This document shows positions 1-7,870 of a stretch of 34,914 bases of DNA, one piece after another (the stretch's first letter is position 1; each line of letters starts with the position of its first letter). The notes beneath the pieces were generated by a model, which saw only the letters and a program-made list of their open reading frames with translations, had not been told where the DNA came from and searched no databases. The stretch is from JAVWJP01 sp036638975 (GTDB lineage Bacteria > Bacillota > Clostridia > Oscillospirales > Ruminococcaceae), in contig JAVWJP010000021.1 in NCBI GenBank assembly GCA_036638975.1, positions 1 through 34,914 of the forward strand, in the 5' to 3' direction. The position numbers were made by a program, and so were the translations under genes.

Positions 1-50
1 TGACAAAGCAGCGGCGCCTAAATAAAATCGGCTCAAAACGGAGGCTGCAA

Positions 51-1331
51 ATGAAGGTTGCTATCTTAACCATGTTTTGCGGGCTTAGCACAACTTATTC
101 GCTGGTAAATGTCGTGGCAGATCATATCAGCATGCTGCTTGCCGCAAATATTCCGGTAAAAATTTTGGTGAGCGAAGATTGCCCGAGCATAGAGCGGTAT
201 GGTGTTTATGCCGACGAAAGGCTGGAATGGGTCAAAATCACAAACAGGCTAAACGGAGAACAAATACATTGGCATGATTATTCGTCACCGAACGGAGAGG
301 TACACGCAAGCTTTTACCGAGAGACCGAAATAATTGCGGAAGATTTTGCCGACAAGCTGATAGATGTAGATGTTTGCATGATGCACGATATTCTCTATCA
401 AGGCTGGCATTTAGTTCATAATATTGCCATCAGAAAGGCACAGCAAAAGCTTGCGCATGTGAAGTTCATTGCGTTCACCCACTCTTTGCCTGTCAATCCC
501 CCGCCAGAGTCCATCTATCCATTTTCGGCAAGATTTGAACCGATGCCGAACACGCTCTTTGCATATCCTACCTTGTCCGGCATTCCTGCCCTTGCAAAGC
601 AGTATCATGTTCCGCAGGGAAAATGCAGAACCGTATATAATACGTTGCCCATTTTAGAGAGTGACTGTGAAGCTGTAAGGCAGATACATAGTAAAATGAG
701 CCTTCTATCCCCCGATATTTTGATTGTATTCCCCGGTAGACTAACCACCGGAAAACGGTTTGAAAAGGTGGCAGCGCTTGCGGGAGCAATACAAAGCATA
801 ACGGAGCAACGCACATCTGTTGTTTTTTGCGATTTTCCAGCTATAGATACACCAAGAGATTTGTACAAGGCAAGAATAAAAGCTGAAGGGAAAATGCACG
901 GGCTCTTAGATGGTCATATTCTGTTTACCTCCGATGTAGGCTATCCAAACGGAATTTCCAGAGAAGCCGTCCTTCAGCTATTCGGCTTATCCAATCTGTT
1001 TATTTGTCCCTCGTTTTCCGAATCCTTTGGGTTGACGGTATTGGAGGCGGCATCTAAAGGCAATTTTTTGGTGCTTAACGAGGCTGTTCCTGCACTGGAG
1101 GAGCTTGGCAAACGTCTACATGCCTATTTTATGCGGTGGGACGCACGCAATTTTGGGTTTGATAGCCATGAAAATTATAGTCCATCTGAAAAAATGTATT
1201 ATGAAGAGCACGCAAGGAAAATTATTGACTTGATGCGAGAGGACAGAGTTCTGTATGCCAAAACGAAAACCAGACAGGAATACAGCCCGAACTGGATATG
1301 GGAAAACCAGTTGGCGCCTCTTTTGGAATAA
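51..1331 (+). CDS. GT4-type glycosyltransferase (copy 1 of a paralogous pair)
   Basis: Predicted cytoplasmic retaining glycosyltransferase of the GT-B fold, 426 aa. The C-terminal half carries the family's E-x7-E signature (ESFGLTVLE) within a stretch reading CPSFSESFG...EAASKGN, where the sugar nucleotide binds in GT4 enzymes. The N-terminal half has the conserved blocks WVKITN-x-LNG and HDILYQG-x-HLVHN, which recur in the paralog starting at 2771. There is no signal peptide or membrane segment. The ATG is preceded by GGAGG at 40-44. The acceptor is not visible from sequence, but the two paralogs enclose a divergent gene for a poly-Thr surface protein, so O-glycosylation of that tract is the natural inference. 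Donor sugar unknown. Family assignment is fairly sure; acceptor assignment is inference. Confidence 0.85.
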   Translation: MKVAILTMFCGLSTTYSLVNVVADHISMLLAANIPVKILVSEDCPSIERYGVYADERLEWVKITNRLNGEQIHWHDYSSPNGEVHASFYRETEIIAEDFADKLIDVDVCMMHDILYQGWHLVHNIAIRKAQQKLAHVKFIAFTHSLPVNPPPESIYPFSARFEPMPNTLFAYPTLSGIPALAKQYHVPQGKCRTVYNTLPILESDCEAVRQIHSKMSLLSPDILIVFPGRLTTGKRFEKVAALAGAIQSITEQRTSVVFCDFPAIDTPRDLYKARIKAEGKMHGLLDGHILFTSDVGYPNGISREAVLQLFGLSNLFICPSFSESFGLTVLEAASKGNFLVLNEAVPALEELGKRLHAYFMRWDARNFGFDSHENYSPSEKMYYEEHARKIIDLMREDRVLYAKTKTRQEYSPNWIWENQLAPLLE

Positions 1332-1335
1332 AGCT

Positions 1336-1371
1336 ACGAAGCCCCCGGCTTACCGCTTATGGGGGCTTCGT
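1336..1371 (+). terminator. Rho-independent terminator after glycosyltransferase 1
   Basis: An 11-bp perfect stem (ACGAAGCCCCC at 1336-1346 pairing with 1361-1371) and a 14-nt loop start 5 nt past the stop codon. A T-rich stretch follows at 1381-1395, about 9 nt from the stem, so the U-tract is not immediate. It may also insulate the convergent gene that ends at 1394. Confidence 0.7.
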
Positions 1372-1393
1372 GGACAAATATTTTGTTTTTGTT

Positions 1394-2638
1394 TTAGCAG
1401 CAGTCATCGTATTTAACGGAATTAAGTTTTGCGTGTAAGATAGTTTCTAACGTTCCAAGCGCATCAACCATGTTTCGCACCGATTTATTTAGCTTTAGCA
1501 GCTCATCTGCTGTTGCACGCATTGCAATTGCACTTTGAATTTTTGCACCTTCGGCACCAAGAATATTTGCAATTGCAGCCTCCTCCAGTGCCACCGATGC
1601 AATTAAGTCGCTGATTTGCTGGCTGTAGGGTCCGGGTGGGCAGGTTGTGGTCGTCGTTGTGCTTGTGGTGCTTGTCGTAGTTGTAGTAGTTGTCGTCGTA
1701 GTTGTAGTAGTTGTTGTTGTTGTAGTTGTTGTTGTAGTTGTTGATGAGCTACCGGTAAAGCTGCAGCTTGAGCTTAATGAAGGGCTGCCGATATCGGGCA
1801 AGGTGCCTGCAAAAATAGCAGATTTGGTAACCAGAGTACCTGTTAAATTGTTTGTAAACATGGTGCCGCGCAGAGAACCAAAACCGGTTGCAGTCACATT
1901 GGCATTGGGCGCCATAATACTGCCGAAAAGATTGCTGTTAAATGTGAGGGCTGTCATGGTAGGCATATTCCAAAGAATATATTGTGCCTGTGCCACTGTC
2001 GGCGCTGCGCCATTGATGATAGTTGTAATATTATTCAGTGCTGTGCTGCTGCCCGATACATTGATTAAAACCGTTGAGCCGGCAGGCAGATTCAAATTAA
2101 GATTGGTGACAGCGCTGAGCGGTGTGCCGCTTGACTCTATATTGTCGGCACTGATTGTAAAAACATTCTGTACAGGGTCTGTGCCCGTTAGGGTTACGGT
2201 TGTACCGCTAATCGCCGTTGTGCCATTTGATGGCAAATATGCCCATCCATAGGAATCGCACTGAAGCCACCCGATGATATTTGCAAGGGAATAAGTCCAC
2301 TTGGAATCGCTTAGCGGCTGCCCTGTCAGTCCGCCTAGACTTGTCATGCTGTACTGAATCAGCGTTCCCGGAGGATTGAAAATATCACCTGCACTCAGTG
2401 CCGAGTTTTGCGTGTTTGTTCCTCCCGTTATGTCCATGACGCCAAGAACAAACAGGGATATTGGGCGCGGATTAGGATTTGGCGGGTATACAATTGGCAA
2501 TGCTGTGCCGATTGTATAATTATTATATGTGGCCGTACCGCCTACAAAAACCGAGCCTTCTGCGGAGCCGCCGGTTTGCTTGTGGTTTCCCAAAACAAAT
2601 ACATCGTTGTCTCCAAAAAAATAAAATGGTGCTCCCAT
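1394..2638 (-). CDS. Poly-threonine surface protein with choice-of-anchor-A-like domain
   Basis: 414 aa in three parts. Residues about 1-290 resemble the choice-of-anchor A domain: an early EGSVFVGGTATYNNYTIG block and later QYILWNMP and GSIMAPNANVT...G-x-LRGTMFTNNLTG blocks. Residues 300-332 are T23-S-T2-S-T6. Residues 333-414 begin CPPGPYSQQI and form an Ala/Leu-rich helical domain (SVALEEAAIANILGAEG) ending in Cys-Cys. I associate this C-terminal type with clostridial collagen-like and spore-surface proteins, from memory. There is no N-terminal signal peptide, no LPXTG and no SLH domain, although anchor-A proteins are usually secreted. RBS GGAGG lies 8 nt before the ATG. Flanked by two glycosyltransferases, it is the likely substrate: an O-glycosylated Thr stalk. 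A spore coat or exosporium location would explain the missing signal peptide, but this is inference. Confidence 0.8.
   Translation of the reverse strand: MGAPFYFFGDNDVFVLGNHKQTGGSAEGSVFVGGTATYNNYTIGTALPIVYPPNPNPRPISLFVLGVMDITGGTNTQNSALSAGDIFNPPGTLIQYSMTSLGGLTGQPLSDSKWTYSLANIIGWLQCDSYGWAYLPSNGTTAISGTTVTLTGTDPVQNVFTISADNIESSGTPLSAVTNLNLNLPAGSTVLINVSGSSTALNNITTIINGAAPTVAQAQYILWNMPTMTALTFNSNLFGSIMAPNANVTATGFGSLRGTMFTNNLTGTLVTKSAIFAGTLPDIGSPSLSSSCSFTGSSSTTTTTTTTTTTTTTTTTTTTTTTSTTSTTTTTTCPPGPYSQQISDLIASVALEEAAIANILGAEGAKIQSAIAMRATADELLKLNKSVRNMVDALGTLETILHAKLNSVKYDDCC
1643..1741 (-). repeat. Trinucleotide ACN tract encoding T23-S-T2-S-T6
   Basis: A 99-bp run of ACN codons on the minus strand (33 codons, 31 Thr and 2 Ser, residues 300-332). 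All four third bases occur in no regular order, so it is not a pure microsatellite. The protein tract appears to be maintained by selection on threonine, not by recent slippage of one codon. Confidence 0.9.
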
Positions 2639-2686
2639 AGGAAGTCCTCCTTCATCTTGATTACTTAGGGGCGATTCCCTCTACAT

Positions 2687-2716
2687 ATTATATTCATCAA
2701 GTTAGGAATTTGTGAA
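2687..2716 (-). promoter_or_regulatory. Candidate promoter of the poly-Thr protein gene
   Basis: On the minus strand TTCACA (2711-2716) and TATAAT (2687-2692) are separated by 18 bp, 49 bp upstream of the ATG. It resembles a vegetative sigma-A promoter. I found no convincing sporulation sigma-factor promoter. A CATA-N3-TA element at 2741-2749 in front of the plus-strand glycosyltransferase is reminiscent of a sigma-K -10, but no -35 is at the right distance. Confidence 0.5.
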
Positions 2717-2770
2717 ATACTATTATCGCTGTTACGGCTACATATTGTAAAGATACGAAAGGGAGAAATG

Positions 2771-4012
2771 ATGAACATTGCAATTTTAACGATGTTTAAC
2801 GGTTTAAATGAAAGTTATTCCGTGGTGAGTGCAGTTAAAAACCAAATTCAAATGTTGCTACAAAATGGGCACAGGGTGACAATGCTGGTTTCAGAGCATT
2901 GCCCGGACGAAGAACGCACCGGAATATTTGCAGATGACAGAATTGCATGGGTTAAAATTACAAACAGCTTAAACGGCAAGCGTGCCCAGTGGACTGACTA
3001 CACACGGTATCAAGGAAATGTGTCCCCTGATTTTTGGACACTCGCCGAAGCTGTGGCAAAGGATCTTGAAGCTGCACTGTGTGAAGTTGACCTTTGCATA
3101 CTCCATGATATTTTGTATCAGGGACTTCATTTGGTTCACAATGCCGCAGTCAGAGCGGTGCAAAAAAGTCTGCCGAAGCTCCGATTTTTAGCCTTTGCAC
3201 ACTCCGTGCCCAGAGAGCATCAAGAACAGGAGATACCCTATCGTTTCATGTACTGCGATATGCCAAACACCACATTTGTTTGCCCGTCACAAGCAATGAT
3301 TTCACTACTGGCAAATCAGTATGATATTTGTCCGCGAGCAGTAGCCGTAGTGCCAACAGCTATTGACTTGATTGATGGCATGAGCGAGGAGGTGAAGCAG
3401 ATATTTTCAGTGCGAGATTTTTACAAGCCGGAGTTTATTATGGTTTATCCTGCTAGGGCTGCTTCCTCCAAGGGTCACAATCTCCTTGCACATTTTGCGG
3501 GAGAACTAAAAAGAATTTCAGGAGAATCTGTACTCATCATTTTTGCCGATTCCTATGGGGATAAAAATTCTCGCTCCCTCATGCGCTTTGAGCTACAGCG
3601 AAGCGGTATTGCAGAGGAGGAATTTCTTTTTACCAGTGAGCTTGGTTTTGAACAAGGGATTCCTCACAAGGCAGTTTTGGAGCTTTTCTCCTTGAGCAAT
3701 CTGTTTGTGTTCCCAAGTCTGGCGGAAACACAAGGCTTAGTTGCTTTGGAGGCGGCAAGCCGGGGGAATTTTTTGGTGATGCATTCCGGCACACCCGCAC
3801 TTTACGAGCTAGGGCAGATGCTGCAAGCTGCCCTATATTACTTTGGAGGAAACGCTTTGCCGGCACAGCCGCAAAACGGCGAAAGCTCAATTCAAATCAT
3901 CATCAGACAAATGAGAGAAAATCCTGTGATTCAGGCAAAGAACACCGTACGAAGAAGTTTTTCACCAAAGGAAATTTATTCAGGCTATCTTTCGCCTTTG
4001 TTATATAATTAA
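2771..4012 (+). CDS. GT4-type glycosyltransferase (copy 2 of the pair)
   Basis: 413 aa paralog of the protein at 51-1331. The two are colinear from the N-terminal AILTMF-x-GL through WVKITN-x-LNG and HDILYQG-x-HLVHN to the C-terminal E-x7-E motif, here ETQGLVALE followed by AASRGN. Two ATGs lie in tandem at 2768 and 2771. The GGGAG at 2761-2765 is 2 nt from the first and 5 nt from the second, and the second aligns with the paralog's start, so 2771 is preferred. It is transcribed divergently from the poly-Thr protein gene across a 132-bp intergenic region. Role: probably the second glycosyltransferase decorating the neighbouring Thr-rich protein, either extending the glycan or using another site or sugar; this is inference. 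Confidence 0.85.
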   Translation: MNIAILTMFNGLNESYSVVSAVKNQIQMLLQNGHRVTMLVSEHCPDEERTGIFADDRIAWVKITNSLNGKRAQWTDYTRYQGNVSPDFWTLAEAVAKDLEAALCEVDLCILHDILYQGLHLVHNAAVRAVQKSLPKLRFLAFAHSVPREHQEQEIPYRFMYCDMPNTTFVCPSQAMISLLANQYDICPRAVAVVPTAIDLIDGMSEEVKQIFSVRDFYKPEFIMVYPARAASSKGHNLLAHFAGELKRISGESVLIIFADSYGDKNSRSLMRFELQRSGIAEEEFLFTSELGFEQGIPHKAVLELFSLSNLFVFPSLAETQGLVALEAASRGNFLVMHSGTPALYELGQMLQAALYYFGGNALPAQPQNGESSIQIIIRQMRENPVIQAKNTVRRSFSPKEIYSGYLSPLLYN

Positions 4013-4021
4013 TTCAAGGGC

Positions 4022-4075
4022 TTGACAAAACTAAATCAGTATGATAATATTCTACCTAACGATAGGTAGAATATT
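4022..4075 (+). promoter_or_regulatory. Promoter with perfect TetR-type operator palindrome
   Basis: TTGACA at 4022-4027 is a consensus -35. A GATAAT-like -10 lies at 4043-4048 with a short 15-bp spacer. A perfect inverted repeat with 13-bp arms and a 4-nt centre (AATATTCTACCTA at 4046-4058, ACGA, mirror arm at 4063-4075) overlaps the -10 and start region. This placement fits autorepression by the TetR protein encoded next, with efflux-pump expression relieved by ligand. Confidence 0.8.
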
Positions 4076-4097
4076 GTTTTTTGGGGGTGTTTTTTAT

Positions 4098-4691
4098 ATG
4101 AGTGACAACAATACAAAAGAAAAAATAATAGAAACAATGTACCTTTTAGTTGCCAAAAAAGGTTATGATAAGTCCTCTATAGGACAAATCGCGGATATAA
4201 TAGGCATAAAAAAAGCCTCTGTTTATTACTATTTTAAATCTAAAGAAGATATTTTTTTACAAATGGTAAAGACACTTTACAAAACCAATTATTATGACAG
4301 AGCAGGTCTTTTCAAAAATGAAATCAGCGCAGAGGCTTACTTTCAAGAGCTTATTTTGATGGGCGAAGAATTTATAGATTCATATTTTAAAAATAAAGAT
4401 TTACGAAAGGTTTTTGCCGAGGTGGATATTCAAGCGACACGAATACCCGCATTAAAAGACTTTGTAATGACAAACGATAGGAGTTTTACTGATTTTTTAA
4501 CTAAATGTATGCTTCATGGTGTTACGTCAGGTGCTTTACCAAAGGATTTTGACACAACGCTAAACGCACAAATTTTATACACGGTTATAATAGGCATAGA
4601 CCAAGCTATACTCTACGAGCTTCCCATAGAGCCAAAGGCGGTTTGGAAGGAAGTGATATTAAAACTACTTAACAGAAAGGCTTTTTTATAA
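4098..4691 (+). CDS. TetR/AcrR-family transcriptional regulator
   Basis: 197 aa. The N-terminal helix-turn-helix spans about residues 9-54 (KEKIIETMYLLVAKKGYDKSS...VYYYFKSKEDIF), with the characteristic YYYF-x-SKEDIF end of the TetR DNA-binding domain; the C-terminal part is the divergent ligand/dimer domain. The frame is open upstream to 4041, but that would place the start inside the operator. The ATG at 4098 has GGGGGTG 8-9 nt upstream and is preferred. The gene ends 2 nt before the MATE transporter, so the pair is one operon and the pump is the likely regulated target. The DNA here looks more AT-rich than most of the window. Ligand unknown. Confidence 0.9.
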   Translation: MSDNNTKEKIIETMYLLVAKKGYDKSSIGQIADIIGIKKASVYYYFKSKEDIFLQMVKTLYKTNYYDRAGLFKNEISAEAYFQELILMGEEFIDSYFKNKDLRKVFAEVDIQATRIPALKDFVMTNDRSFTDFLTKCMLHGVTSGALPKDFDTTLNAQILYTVIIGIDQAILYELPIEPKAVWKEVILKLLNRKAFL

Positions 4692-4693
4692 TT

Positions 4694-6031
4694 ATGACAG
4701 AAAAACAATTTATTACGCTTCCCGTCAAAAAGGTATTTGCGGGGCTTGCATTGCCCAGTATTTTCAGCATGGTTTTTTCATCAATTTACATGATGTCCGA
4801 CGGAATTTTTGTTGGACGGTTTATAGGCGAGCACGCGCTTGCGGCGGTAAACTTAATAATGCCTGTCGCAATGATTATTTTTGCACTTTCCGATATGATT
4901 GCCGTTGGGTCGTCCGTTAAGGTATCTACCGCATTGGGAGAAGGCAATATAGAAAAAGCCAAGCATCTTTTTTCTGCCAGTGTGCTTATGATTATAGGGC
5001 TGGGCTTTGTGTTTTCTGTTTTGGGCTTGTTTTTTATAAAGCCGCTTATTTTTTCTTTAATTAAAGATAAAATGCTTGCGGAAATGGCATACAGCTATGC
5101 AAGAGTTTTTACATTAGCTTTCCCTTTTATAATGCCGCTGTTTGCAATGGACAACTTTTTACGTGCCTGCGGACAGGCAAAATATGGTATGTGGCTTAAT
5201 ATTATCGTGTCTGTGCTAAATATAGCGCTGGACTGGTTTTTTATTGCACATTTGGGCTTAGGAATTGAATTTTCAGCAATATCATCGGTAATAAGTATGT
5301 TTTTGGGCGTGATTTTCTGTTTTGCTCCCTTCTTTACAGGCAAACTAACCTTACATTTTTCAAAACCTAAAATCTCACTGCACGAGGTCATCGGCATAAT
5401 TCACAATGGAGCGTCGGAATTTTTCAGCAGCATTGCAGGCTCTTTTATTGCTACTGTTATAAACGTAATTTTGCTAAACCTCGGTGGTGCTGTTGCCATT
5501 GCCAGCCATGGCATAGTTATGTATATAGACACCTTACTTATAAGTATTTTGTATGGCATACTGGATTCTATACAGCCTGCGGTAAGCTATAATCTTGGCG
5601 CTAAAGAAAGTAAAAGAATGTTTTTGTTCTTTAAAATTTCATGTGTCTTTACCGCTGCTTTATCTGTCCTTTGTATGACATTTATTCTGTTATTCCCAGA
5701 GTTTTTGGTGAGCATATTTTCAAAGGACAACAATAATGAAATTATAAATATGACTGTTATAGCCCTGCTGCTTTTTGCTCCGTCATACCTTTTTACATGG
5801 TTTAACATGGTTACAAGCGCTTTTTTAACAGCAATGGATAAACCAAAGGAATCTATGGTTATTATGATGTTCAGGGCAATTATATTTCCTATTCTCTGCT
5901 TGCTTTTATTGACCTCATTTATGGGTGTTTACGGTGTGTTCCTAACAGCCACAATATCCGGCGCACTAACCGCAGTCGTAGCGCTTATTATCTGGGTAAA
6001 AGCATCAAAAAAAATACAGACGGCTATCTAA
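4694..6031 (+). CDS. MATE-family multidrug/cation efflux protein
   Basis: 445 aa, about 12 predicted transmembrane segments in two homologous halves, the usual length for MATE antiporters that export drugs or metabolites using an Na+ or H+ gradient. Family features are the N-terminal LPVKKVFAGLALPSIFSM, then DGIFVGRFIGEHALAAVN, and the second-half counterparts ISHG-like ASHGIVMYI and QPAVSYNLGA. The start codon is 2 nt after the tetR stop and its own RBS is weak (GAAAGG, about 14 nt away), so translational coupling to the regulator is likely. Substrate cannot be read from sequence; expression is presumably induced by a substrate acting on the TetR protein. Confidence 0.92.
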   Translation: MTEKQFITLPVKKVFAGLALPSIFSMVFSSIYMMSDGIFVGRFIGEHALAAVNLIMPVAMIIFALSDMIAVGSSVKVSTALGEGNIEKAKHLFSASVLMIIGLGFVFSVLGLFFIKPLIFSLIKDKMLAEMAYSYARVFTLAFPFIMPLFAMDNFLRACGQAKYGMWLNIIVSVLNIALDWFFIAHLGLGIEFSAISSVISMFLGVIFCFAPFFTGKLTLHFSKPKISLHEVIGIIHNGASEFFSSIAGSFIATVINVILLNLGGAVAIASHGIVMYIDTLLISILYGILDSIQPAVSYNLGAKESKRMFLFFKISCVFTAALSVLCMTFILLFPEFLVSIFSKDNNNEIINMTVIALLLFAPSYLFTWFNMVTSAFLTAMDKPKESMVIMMFRAIIFPILCLLLLTSFMGVYGVFLTATISGALTAVVALIIWVKASKKIQTAI

Positions 6032-6075
6032 GCTATAACATCTTTATAATGCTTTAGGTAAAAAAATAAAACAAT

Positions 6076-6117
6076 GGCATAGTCATTTGTACATATCGTT
6101 GGTGCAAAGACTATGCC
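6076..6117. terminator. Bidirectional terminator between MATE gene and selenium cluster
   Basis: The arms GGCATAGTC (6076-6084) and its complement (6109-6117) can extend inward through a second stem (TTTGTAC with GTGCAAA, one wobble). The hairpin is flanked by an A-rich stretch on the left and TTTATTTTT on the right, so it can terminate both convergent transcripts. Nothing else was recognised in 6118-6270. Confidence 0.7.
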
Positions 6118-6270
6118 TTTATTTTTGTGCTGTATATTATATTTAAGCTGCCAAAAATTCCATAGAACCAATACCAAGTGACAGTGTAAAAAACGCTTGA
6201 CCAATCTCCGCATATATGACGGTAAAAAGGACAAAAGCTTATATCGAACAGATTAGCACAATATTATTTA

Positions 6271-6516
6271 CTAATCGTTTTTATAGAGAAGCTCATATTC
6301 ATCAGAAGCACTAAGGCTATACACACTCTCTACATCTGTATCCATTTTATCAAGATGTGCGTCCTCTGCCGCATAGCGCACACAAGTACCGCAAGATGAG
6401 CTTAGCTTGCGCGGTACAGGTGTCATTTGCGTAGTTACGCCTATTGCCCGCAAAGTGCGGTCTGTACACAAAGCGGCAAGGTGAGTATGAAAGGTTGCAA
6501 TATACTGTGCCATCAC
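6271..6516 (-). CDS. DUF3343 domain protein of the selenium-associated cluster
   Basis: 81 aa. It matches the small DUF3343 family: an N-terminal beta strand (YIATFHTHLAAL), then PVPRKLSSSCGTCVRY, the family's characteristic PVPR...SSCG segment with two cysteines spaced C-x-x-C (CGTC). The frame is open further upstream, but the ATG at 6516 overlaps the TGA of the tusA-like gene (ATGA, 4-bp overlap) and gives the expected family start, so it is preferred. The biochemical role is not established. DUF3343 genes recur beside yedE/yedF in genomes with the labile-selenium-cofactor trait, and the cysteine motif suggests a redox or Se/S-handling partner. Confidence 0.85.
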   Translation of the reverse strand: MMAQYIATFHTHLAALCTDRTLRAIGVTTQMTPVPRKLSSSCGTCVRYAAEDAHLDKMDTDVESVYSLSASDEYELLYKND

Positions 6517-6716
6517 TTTTTTAAAACCATACGGCTGTCGCCGCCCTCTTTTGTTACTGCCACTGTATACCCGCAGCTTTCGGCAAAGCGCGTAACGTTT
6601 TCTGTAGAGCACTCGTTATCAACCAGTACCTCCAATGTGGAGGGCGAGTCGGTCTTGATAGCCTTTTGAACCATAACAACCGGCATCGGGCATGAAAACC
6701 CTCTTGTATCAATCAT
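6513..6716 (-). CDS. TusA/YedF-like sulfur (selenium) carrier protein
   Basis: 67 aa, a single TusA/SirA-like domain. The signature C-P-x-P (Cys9-Pro-Met-Pro) follows DTRGFS. In TusA proteins this Cys carries a persulfide passed from cysteine desulfurases to acceptors. Here the cysteine-desulfurase-like gene and a YedE-like membrane protein lie in the same cluster, so transfer of S or Se between them is plausible. It overlaps yedE by 4 bp upstream and DUF3343 by 4 bp downstream (both ATGA junctions), indicating tight coupling. Longer selenium-associated YedF proteins have a C-terminal DsrE-like domain; this copy lacks it and ends after MVLKK. Confidence 0.85.
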   Translation of the reverse strand: MIDTRGFSCPMPVVMVQKAIKTDSPSTLEVLVDNECSTENVTRFAESCGYTVAVTKEGGDSRMVLKK

Positions 6717-7804
6717 TGTTTTTTCTCCTTTGGCAAATTAATTAATGACACCGCTAGAAACACAACTAGACCGATAATTACCGCCGTCTTCCCCGCAGTT
6801 GATATTCCGCCGACCACAAGCTCTTTTGCTTCGTTTAGTGCGTTGGGGTTACCTGCAAGACCAAAGTTATGTACAAGTGCCGCTCCCATTACCATGCCAA
6901 GCACAGCAACAGCAGAATCTCCGTTGCCCTCACCCGACAAAATAAGCTGTCTAAGCGGGCAGCCGCCAAGCATAACAGAGCCCCAGCCCACCAGAACCAT
7001 ACCCAATAGGTTCCATAAATGTGCGCTGTGCGCAATAGGCTGCATAGCAAAGCCTAAGCTAAACTTGCCTAAAATTAAATTACCCACAAGTACCGTAACA
7101 AAAATAGCAGTAAAACCATAAAGCAACTTAAAGTCTTTAAACATAAAGCTATCTCTTATTCCGCCAACCATACAAAGGCGTGTTTTTTGTGCCAACGCAC
7201 CAATAATAAGAGCTACCAACAGTGCAATAAAGAATGGTGCGTGTTTAGAGCCGGGGCCTGCCTCGCTGAATTTAAAAAGAGCGGGTACAGCTATAAATAA
7301 AATCAGTAATCCACCCACAAAAGCCGGCAATACCACACCCTCCGCCTTTCCTACCTCATAAGCGCGGTTGAGAGAAAAACCCTTTTTCAAGAAGAAAATA
7401 CCTATTAAAATGCCTACAATAAACCCGCCCAGCCCTACCAAGGCATTTAAATCTCCACCGCCCAAACGAATGACCATACGCAGCGGACACCCCAGAAATG
7501 CCAGTGCTCCAACCATAACAAACGCACCCAGCACAAACCTTGTTGCCGGCGACGAACCTGCTTTTGCACGGAACTCGCGCGAAGCAAGTGCCATAACAAA
7601 TGCACCAAGTACAAGCCCTATTATTTCGGGGCGTACATATTGTACCTTTACCGCTGCGTGCATACCTGTTGCGCCCGCAATATCGCGCAAAAAGCAAGCG
7701 ATGCAAAAGCCCATATTTGCAGGGTTTCCCAGCGCAGTAAGCAGTACTGCCGCAGCTCCTAGCGCAACTCCCGCAGTAACAACCAACCAGTTCACCTTTT
7801 TCAT
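6713..7804 (-). CDS. yedE: YedE-like selenium-metabolism membrane transporter
   Basis: 363 aa, about 10 transmembrane segments, with the duplicated architecture of the YeeE/YedE (DUF395) family. Each half carries a GCPLR motif (LGCPLRMVIRLGGGD and GGCPLRQLILSGEGN), and an MGFCIACF C-x-x-C lies near the N-terminus. In the related thiosulfate transporter, conserved cysteines relay the substrate through the membrane. The arrangement with TusA-like, DUF3343, LysR and desulfurase genes matches the selenium-associated YedE subgroup, so a selenium (or reduced sulfur) species is the likely substrate. RBS GAGGAG precedes the ATG. It heads a three-gene overlapping operon and has its own promoter with a putative LysR box. 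Confidence 0.85.
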   Translation of the reverse strand: MKKVNWLVVTAGVALGAAAVLLTALGNPANMGFCIACFLRDIAGATGMHAAVKVQYVRPEIIGLVLGAFVMALASREFRAKAGSSPATRFVLGAFVMVGALAFLGCPLRMVIRLGGGDLNALVGLGGFIVGILIGIFFLKKGFSLNRAYEVGKAEGVVLPAFVGGLLILFIAVPALFKFSEAGPGSKHAPFFIALLVALIIGALAQKTRLCMVGGIRDSFMFKDFKLLYGFTAIFVTVLVGNLILGKFSLGFAMQPIAHSAHLWNLLGMVLVGWGSVMLGGCPLRQLILSGEGNGDSAVAVLGMVMGAALVHNFGLAGNPNALNEAKELVVGGISTAGKTAVIIGLVVFLAVSLINLPKEKKQ

Positions 7805-7831
7805 AGTTTTCTCCTCTTACACACTTTTAAT

Positions 7832-7861
7832 CCCTAAGCATTTATTTGGCGATGCTTGGGG
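7832..7861 (-). other. Hairpin in the yedE mRNA leader
   Basis: A 10-bp stem (CCCTAAGCAT at 7832-7841 with 7852-7861, one G-U pair) and 10-nt loop lie in the 5' leader between promoter and RBS. No T-run follows on the minus strand, so it is not a simple terminator; it may stabilise the mRNA. No known riboswitch was recognised. Confidence 0.5.
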
Positions 7862-7870
7862 ACACCTATG

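Noticed and set aside
1647..2252. Plus-strand ORF starting with a poly-valine run
   Set aside because: It is the antisense reading of the Thr codon tract (GTN opposite ACN); low-complexity, and the minus-strand frame has domain matches and a good RBS.
6028..6234. 68-aa minus-strand ORF over the MATE terminator
   Set aside because: It overlaps the terminator hairpin, lacks an RBS and has no protein-like pattern.
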